From CALREJ01 sp035547395 (GTDB taxonomy: Bacteria; Patescibacteriota; Gracilibacteria; Peribacterales; Peribacteraceae): 64,000 nucleotides of DNA. The notes beneath the pieces are model-generated. The model ran no database searches. It was given only the letters and a program-made list of their open reading frames with translations, and had not been told where the DNA came from. Position numbers and translations under genes: made by a program. The stretch is from assembly GCA_035547395.1 (NCBI GenBank), contig DASZVA010000008.1:62001-126000 (forward strand), given 5' to 3'. This document shows positions 60,336 to 64,000 of this stretch, piece after piece; position 1 is the stretch's first letter, and each line of letters begins with the position of its first letter.

Positions 60336-61298
60336 CATCAAATCCAACAGCGCCATGCGCATGAGCACTCCATTGCCCGCCTCGCGGAAGTAGGCGGCGT
60401 TGGGAAGCTGATCGACGTCGGTCGAGATCTCATTCACGCGGGGCAGCGGGTGCATGACCGTCACGTTTTTTCCTGTGAGATGTTTGGCGGTGAGGATGTA
60501 ACTGTCCTTCAATTTCTCATATTCATTCACATCGTCGAATCGCTCTTTTTGCACGCGCGTCATGTAGAGCACGTCGGCATCGAGACCGTCTTCGATCGAC
60601 GTCGTCTCGACATATGGAATGTTCTTCTCCTTCAAAAACGCGAGCGTTTTCTCGGGCATCTTGAGCGCCACGGGCGAAATGTACGTGAAGCGGTTGTCGG
60701 GATAGAGCGCCATCAGATAGGTGAGTGACTGAACCGTGCGTCCGTACTTCAGGTCGCCGCAGAACGCGACATGCAGACCTTCCGTCGTGCCGCGCTCTTT
60801 ACGAATGGTGAGAAGATCGAGCAGACCCTGCGTCGGGTGCTGGTTGGCGCCGTCACCGGCGTTGATGAAGGGGATAGTGCTGACAGCTGCCGCGCGATCG
60901 GCCGAGCCGCTCTCGGGGTGGCGCATCGCAATGATATCGGCGTACTGGTTCACCATTTTGATGGTGTCCTCGAGCGTCTCTCCTTTGTACATCGAGGAGA
61001 ACTGGAGCCCCTCCGCGCTGATGACGCCGCCGCCGAGCCGCTGCATCGCGGTTTCGAAACTCAGGCGCGTGCGCGTACTGGGTTCGTAAAAAAGAGCCGC
61101 CAGCACTTTGCCGTGCAGACGGTCGTCGCCTCCTTTCTTCAGAATCTTCTCCATCTCGAGCGCCGTTTTCACCAATAAATCGGCATCCTTCCTGCTCACT
61201 TGCAGGGTAGACGTCAGATGCTGGAAGGAAAGCTGCATTCTGAACGCAGACCTTAACGCACGCGGTTCATGCTTGTCTATGGGAAGTGGGACGTACAT
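60321..61298 (-). CDS. pyrB: Aspartate carbamoyltransferase catalytic subunit
   Basis: Forms carbamoyl-aspartate, step 2 of pyrimidine synthesis. The 325-aa protein has the carbamoyl-phosphate site YEPSTRTRLSFE, NAGDGANQHPTQGLLD, FCGDLKYGRTVQSL and HPLPRVNEI. No pyrI regulatory subunit is nearby. I use ATG 61298, because TATATT is exactly 6 bases upstream; ATG 61238 (MQLSFQHLTS) gives a more standard N-terminus and remains possible. Confidence 0.94.
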   Translation of the reverse strand: MYVPLPIDKHEPRALRSAFRMQLSFQHLTSTLQVSRKDADLLVKTALEMEKILKKGGDDRLHGKVLAALFYEPSTRTRLSFETAMQRLGGGVISAEGLQFSSMYKGETLEDTIKMVNQYADIIAMRHPESGSADRAAAVSTIPFINAGDGANQHPTQGLLDLLTIRKERGTTEGLHVAFCGDLKYGRTVQSLTYLMALYPDNRFTYISPVALKMPEKTLAFLKEKNIPYVETTSIEDGLDADVLYMTRVQKERFDDVNEYEKLKDSYILTAKHLTGKNVTVMHPLPRVNEISTDVDQLPNAAYFREAGNGVLMRMALLDLMLRVE

Positions 61299-61310
61299 TG
61301 ACAAAATATA
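61299..61310 (-). promoter_or_regulatory. -10-like TATATT 6 bases before pyrB ATG
   Basis: TATATT, then TTGTCA, then ATG on the minus strand, in an AT-rich 36-bp divergent gap. It predicts a leaderless pyrB mRNA. Confidence 0.5.
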
Positions 61311-61334
61311 TAAATAGTTTTAATTTATGCACGC

Positions 61335-61775
61335 ATGATTGCACCCGCACGTCCATTGCCAGAAGAGTCTCCAGATGACGACGATGCGACGAAGCGCCTA
61401 TTGTCATACTTCACATCTTCCCCGATACAGACTCCCTTCCATCCTTCTACGCCGACATATTTTGTCGAGGGAGTGGGTGAAGTCGTGGCCGAGAATCAGA
61501 CGGATTTTCTGTGCATCGTGCGGCATCCGAGTGGCGCCATTTCTCATAACATCGTCAGTAAAAAAGAATATCTCGAGCGTCAGGAACAAATCGCAGCGCA
61601 GCATCAAGAAGAGAGGGAAAGAAAAGAAAGAATGCAGCGCAGAACCAAGAATGCCATCATCTTTGGAACGATCACGACGGTCGCACTCGTGAGTTATCTG
61701 CTGAGGAACTGCCGACAAGAAGCGCCCGTTCCCGACAGAAAACCGGCAGGCGCGCAGAATCCTGCTGACCGCTGA
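61335..61775 (+). CDS. Membrane-anchored hypothetical protein, 146 aa
   Basis: A cytosolic N-terminal domain of about 95 residues (VEGVGEVVAENQTDFLCIVRHPSG), a charged helix (ERQEQIAAQHQEERERKERMQRR) and one membrane segment (about 108-123, IIFGTITTVALVSYLL) with a short polar tail. Not recognised. Divergent from pyrB by 36 bp and 25 bp upstream of the flippase, with which it may be co-transcribed. Confidence 0.6.
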   Translation: MIAPARPLPEESPDDDDATKRLLSYFTSSPIQTPFHPSTPTYFVEGVGEVVAENQTDFLCIVRHPSGAISHNIVSKKEYLERQEQIAAQHQEERERKERMQRRTKNAIIFGTITTVALVSYLLRNCRQEAPVPDRKPAGAQNPADR

Positions 61776-61788
61776 GACGTCTTCGCTG

Positions 61789-61800
61789 TAAGCTGCCCGC
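61789..61800 (+). promoter_or_regulatory. -10-like TAAGCT 6 bases before the flippase ATG
   Basis: TGTAAGCT (TGn-extended -10 form), then GCCCGC, then ATG at 61801. No Shine-Dalgarno. Confidence 0.4.
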
Positions 61801-63255
61801 ATGTCCACGAAGCAGATCGCGACGTCCACCTTTTGGCAGATCGTCAGCCAGGCGCTCACGGCGATCCTCAGCATCGTCGCGACCAAGTTCGTCGCAATCG
61901 GACTCAGCAAAGAATTCGCGGGACTCTACAACTCCGCCTACGGCTACATTCAGGTCTTCGCGATCCTCGCGGACTTCGGCCTCTACGCCGTCGCGATCCG
62001 CGAGATCAGCAAAGTACAGGGCGAAGAGCGCGAGAAGACGCTCGGCGTGCTTCTGTGGCTGCGGATTCTGACCATCGGCGCTGCGATGATTCCGGCGCTC
62101 TTTTTTGTGTGGATCATGCCGATGTGGCGCGGGACGCTGCTGCCACTCAGCGTCACCATCGCATCGCTCGTCCCTATCTTCACTCTTGTAGCGGGCGTGA
62201 TCCGCACCGTGTATCAGGTCCACTACCGCATGGAGTTCGTGACGATTGCAGAGGTAGCACAGAGACTGCTCACCACGCTCGGACTCGGACTCTTCATCAT
62301 TGCCGGCGTGCGGCTCTCCAGTGATCCAGTTGTGCTCGCATGGTATCTCGGCATCGGCGGCATCGGTGCATTTGCGCTGTTACTCATCTCCTACATTTAC
62401 GCGCAACGCTTCGAGCGCGTGCGGTTGCACTTTGACCGCGCGCTGCTGAAAAAATTCTTCCTGCTCGCGGCGCCTTTTGCTTTTGCGTACTTGCTGATGG
62501 CTCTCTATCGCCAGCTCGACGTCGTCTTCATCGCGCTGCTGCGCCCCGACTTCGCATTGCAGAATGCGTACTACGGATTTGCGGGCAGGGTGGAGGACAT
62601 GGCGTTTCTGATTCCGACATTCCTGCTCAACTCCGTGCTGCCGATCCTCACCGAGCGCCTGCATAAAAAAGAAGACGCCGCGCAGCTGCTGCAGAAGACG
62701 TTCTTCATTCTGCTCGTGTCGGGCACGGTGTTCTTCCTCTTCTCCTTCTTCTGGGCAAAGCCCTTCACGCTGCTCTTTGCCACCGCGCATTATCTAAGCG
62801 CAGCCGATCACCCAGGATCCGATACCGCGTTCATGCTCATGAGCATTCCGATGTTCTTAAACGGCCTCGTGCTCTTTGCCTTCTATGTCTTCCTCGCGCA
62901 GCATTTCTGGAAGCGGCTCATGGTGAGCTTCGGCATCGGCGCGATCCTCGTCGTGATTCTGAATGTGATCCTCACCGGCACGTACGGATTCGTCGGCGCG
63001 GCATCTGCGCTCATCGCCGTGCACGTGGTGCTCACACTCGTGCTCGTTCCCGCCGCTTTGAGATCTCTGCACGTCCGCGTGTCTCTGATGCAGATTCTCC
63101 AGTGGCTGGTCTTCTCGATTATTCTCGGCGCCCTTCTCTTCTTCAGTGCGCCGCATCTGACATCCGCTCTTCTGACATTGGCCGCCGGAGTCGTGATGCT
63201 TCCGGTGATGGCGGGGCTCGCATATCTGCTGAGGATGCAGCGATTGATCCGGTAA
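61801..63255 (+). CDS. Oligosaccharide flippase (Wzx/MATE-like)
   Basis: A 484-aa membrane protein with 12 or more hydrophobic helices and the typical N-terminal TSTFWQIVSQALTAILSIVATKFVA plus LYNSAYGYIQVFAILADFGLYAVAIREISK. This is the polysaccharide-biosynthesis family that moves lipid-linked sugars across the membrane. MurJ is a relative, but the N-terminal motif fits Wzx better. With the sugar transferase and GT2 elsewhere in the window it would form a glycan export route; no glycan genes are adjacent. Confidence 0.85.
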   Translation: MSTKQIATSTFWQIVSQALTAILSIVATKFVAIGLSKEFAGLYNSAYGYIQVFAILADFGLYAVAIREISKVQGEEREKTLGVLLWLRILTIGAAMIPALFFVWIMPMWRGTLLPLSVTIASLVPIFTLVAGVIRTVYQVHYRMEFVTIAEVAQRLLTTLGLGLFIIAGVRLSSDPVVLAWYLGIGGIGAFALLLISYIYAQRFERVRLHFDRALLKKFFLLAAPFAFAYLLMALYRQLDVVFIALLRPDFALQNAYYGFAGRVEDMAFLIPTFLLNSVLPILTERLHKKEDAAQLLQKTFFILLVSGTVFFLFSFFWAKPFTLLFATAHYLSAADHPGSDTAFMLMSIPMFLNGLVLFAFYVFLAQHFWKRLMVSFGIGAILVVILNVILTGTYGFVGAASALIAVHVVLTLVLVPAALRSLHVRVSLMQILQWLVFSIILGALLFFSAPHLTSALLTLAAGVVMLPVMAGLAYLLRMQRLIR

Positions 63256-63302
63256 AGCGGGGAGGGCCTGATGGTGCCATTGAAGGCTTTAAAAGTGTCC
63301 TC

Positions 63303-63331
63303 TTGTCCAAAATGAGCGTTTTTGCTATAAT
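63303..63331 (+). promoter_or_regulatory. Promoter of the 3'-cut secreted protein
   Basis: TTGTCC (63303-63308), 17-bp spacer, TATAAT (63326-63331). It gives a leader of about 20 bases before ATG 63357. Confidence 0.7.
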
Positions 63332-63356
63332 AGAAGGAAATCTCACACAAACACCT

Positions 63357-64000
63357 ATGACCATCCGCTCGCGCCTCGTCGCCTTTATCGCAACGTTCTT
63401 GCTGCCGGCATTCGCCTTCGCGGCGGCGCCCGGCAATGTGACCGGCATTCATGCCACGCTTCAGGGCGGCAAAGTGCTCGTGGAATGGACGCCCGTAACG
63501 GACCAGCATATCGCGTCGTATCAAGTCTTCTTCAGCCATGCATCGATTCTCGGCAATAACGGCTTGTACGACGATTACGATACGGTCGACGGCAGCGTGA
63601 ACAGCGACCTGCTCCAGAATGTGCCCCCCGTGCAGACGCTGTATGTGTCCGTTCTTGCGGTGAATGACCAGGGACAAACGAGTCCGTTCTTCGCCGAAGA
63701 GGCGAGCGTGAATTTGAATGGCGGGACCGCCGCCTCGAGTGCGGCGATGTCTTCGGCCGGTTTCCAGATTCCGACGCTCACGAATACGTCATCCGCGGCG
63801 GCATCGATCCCGACCACGACCAGCACGGTGCTGCGCCTGATCAACGCGCAATCGATCTCGGCGACGGGCGTGCTGCTCACGTTCACCTCGCCGGTTGCAG
63901 TCGATCCCGCGCAAGCGCAGACGGCGTTTACCATCAAGACGGCAAGCGGCGATGTTCTCGCCCTCACGCGTCTCACGATTCAGGGAAACACGATCCAGAT
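63357..64000 (+). CDS. Secreted fibronectin-III-like protein (3' partial)
   Basis: A signal peptide (MTIRSRLVAFIATFLLPAFAFAA) is followed by a fibronectin type III-like domain (about 26-120, VTGIHATLQGGKVLVEWTPVTDQHIASYQVFF), a Ser/Thr/Ala-rich linker, and a second beta domain (about 160 on) that resembles a bacterial Ig-like or CARDB-type fold. The window ends inside the gene after 214 codons. Same style of surface protein as the 935-aa and SLH proteins. Confidence 0.82.
   Translation, partial: MTIRSRLVAFIATFLLPAFAFAAAPGNVTGIHATLQGGKVLVEWTPVTDQHIASYQVFFSHASILGNNGLYDDYDTVDGSVNSDLLQNVPPVQTLYVSVLAVNDQGQTSPFFAEEASVNLNGGTAASSAAMSSAGFQIPTLTNTSSAAASIPTTTSTVLRLINAQSISATGVLLTFTSPVAVDPAQAQTAFTIKTASGDVLALTRLTIQGNTIQ

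Noticed and set aside
63575..63976. 133-aa minus-strand frame at the window end
   Set aside because: Antisense to the signal-peptide-bearing fibronectin-like protein, which has a consensus promoter.
1..64000. UGA recoded as glycine (as in Gracilibacteria)
   Set aside because: Many clear genes (for example zwf and holB) end in TGA at the expected family length, so the standard bacterial code fits.

Overview
The window is a 64 kb, moderately GC-rich bacterial chromosome segment that uses the standard bacterial code (TGA is a real stop, for example at the end of zwf). The mix of traits points to a candidate-phyla-radiation-type bacterium, most like the Peregrinibacteria/Peribacteria. These traits are: many lineage-specific secreted proteins with Ser-rich linkers, a compact Gram-positive-like type IV pilus set (PilB, PilC, PilD and many pseudopilins), RNase J, SecA and MurA, few Shine-Dalgarno sites, and genes separated by short AT-rich repeats. 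The assignment is an inference from style; no rRNA lies in the window.

Layout. 1-9.4 kb: SpoIID-like wall protein (5' cut by the window edge), hypothetical genes, an oxidative pentose-phosphate pair (zwf, pgl), a 935-aa Cys-module surface protein, and a YraN nuclease-like gene. 9.5-19.6 kb: comM, a DUF559 nuclease, pyrF, an SLH surface protein, ppa, a pseudo-receiver protein, a cupredoxin lipoprotein, DUF1697, tRNA-Arg with a decayed tandem array, a degenerate metallo-beta-lactamase-like gene, murA and a four-helix-bundle gene. 19.7-33.7 kb: housekeeping genes (holB, secA, tsaB, nusA), a glycosyltransferase, an HTH-receiver protein, an exonuclease/degenerate DinG, and a sugar-phosphate transferase. 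33.9-35.4 kb: an RNA region with tRNA-Thr(TGT), tRNA remnants and rnpB. 35.5-48.1 kb: one minus-strand block for type IV pili or a related secretion system, running CheY-like regulator, pilB, pilC, seven pilin-like genes and a membrane histidine kinase. 48.2-64 kb: recR, smpB, an unassigned structured ncRNA, pilD, a PP2C-like/beta-propeller membrane protein, RNase J, pyrC, pyrB, a flippase and a cut secreted protein.

How it works together. The pilus block has its ATPase, platform protein, peptidase and subunits, plus a kinase and regulator that may control it. PyrB, PyrC and PyrF give part of de novo UMP synthesis. Zwf and Pgl give NADPH and pentoses. MurA and SpoIID imply a peptidoglycan wall, and the sugar transferase, GT2 and flippase suggest surface polysaccharide.

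The most striking feature is a set of short palindromic repeats in several sequence families, each usually a left arm, short spacer and inverted right arm. They lie between genes, inside proteins in frame (glycosyltransferase, TsaB, the PilC N-terminus), inside rnpB between P2 and P3, and inside a tRNA-Thr copy. One pair of arms encloses a four-helix-bundle gene of the 23S-rRNA intervening-sequence protein family, another encloses the degenerate beta-lactamase-like gene, and a DUF559 nuclease gene abuts a double hairpin. Together they look like a non-autonomous repeat system with candidate partner proteins. A second window-wide trait is a TAnnnT hexamer 6-10 nt upstream of many start codons without a Shine-Dalgarno, suggesting frequent leaderless or near-leaderless mRNAs.
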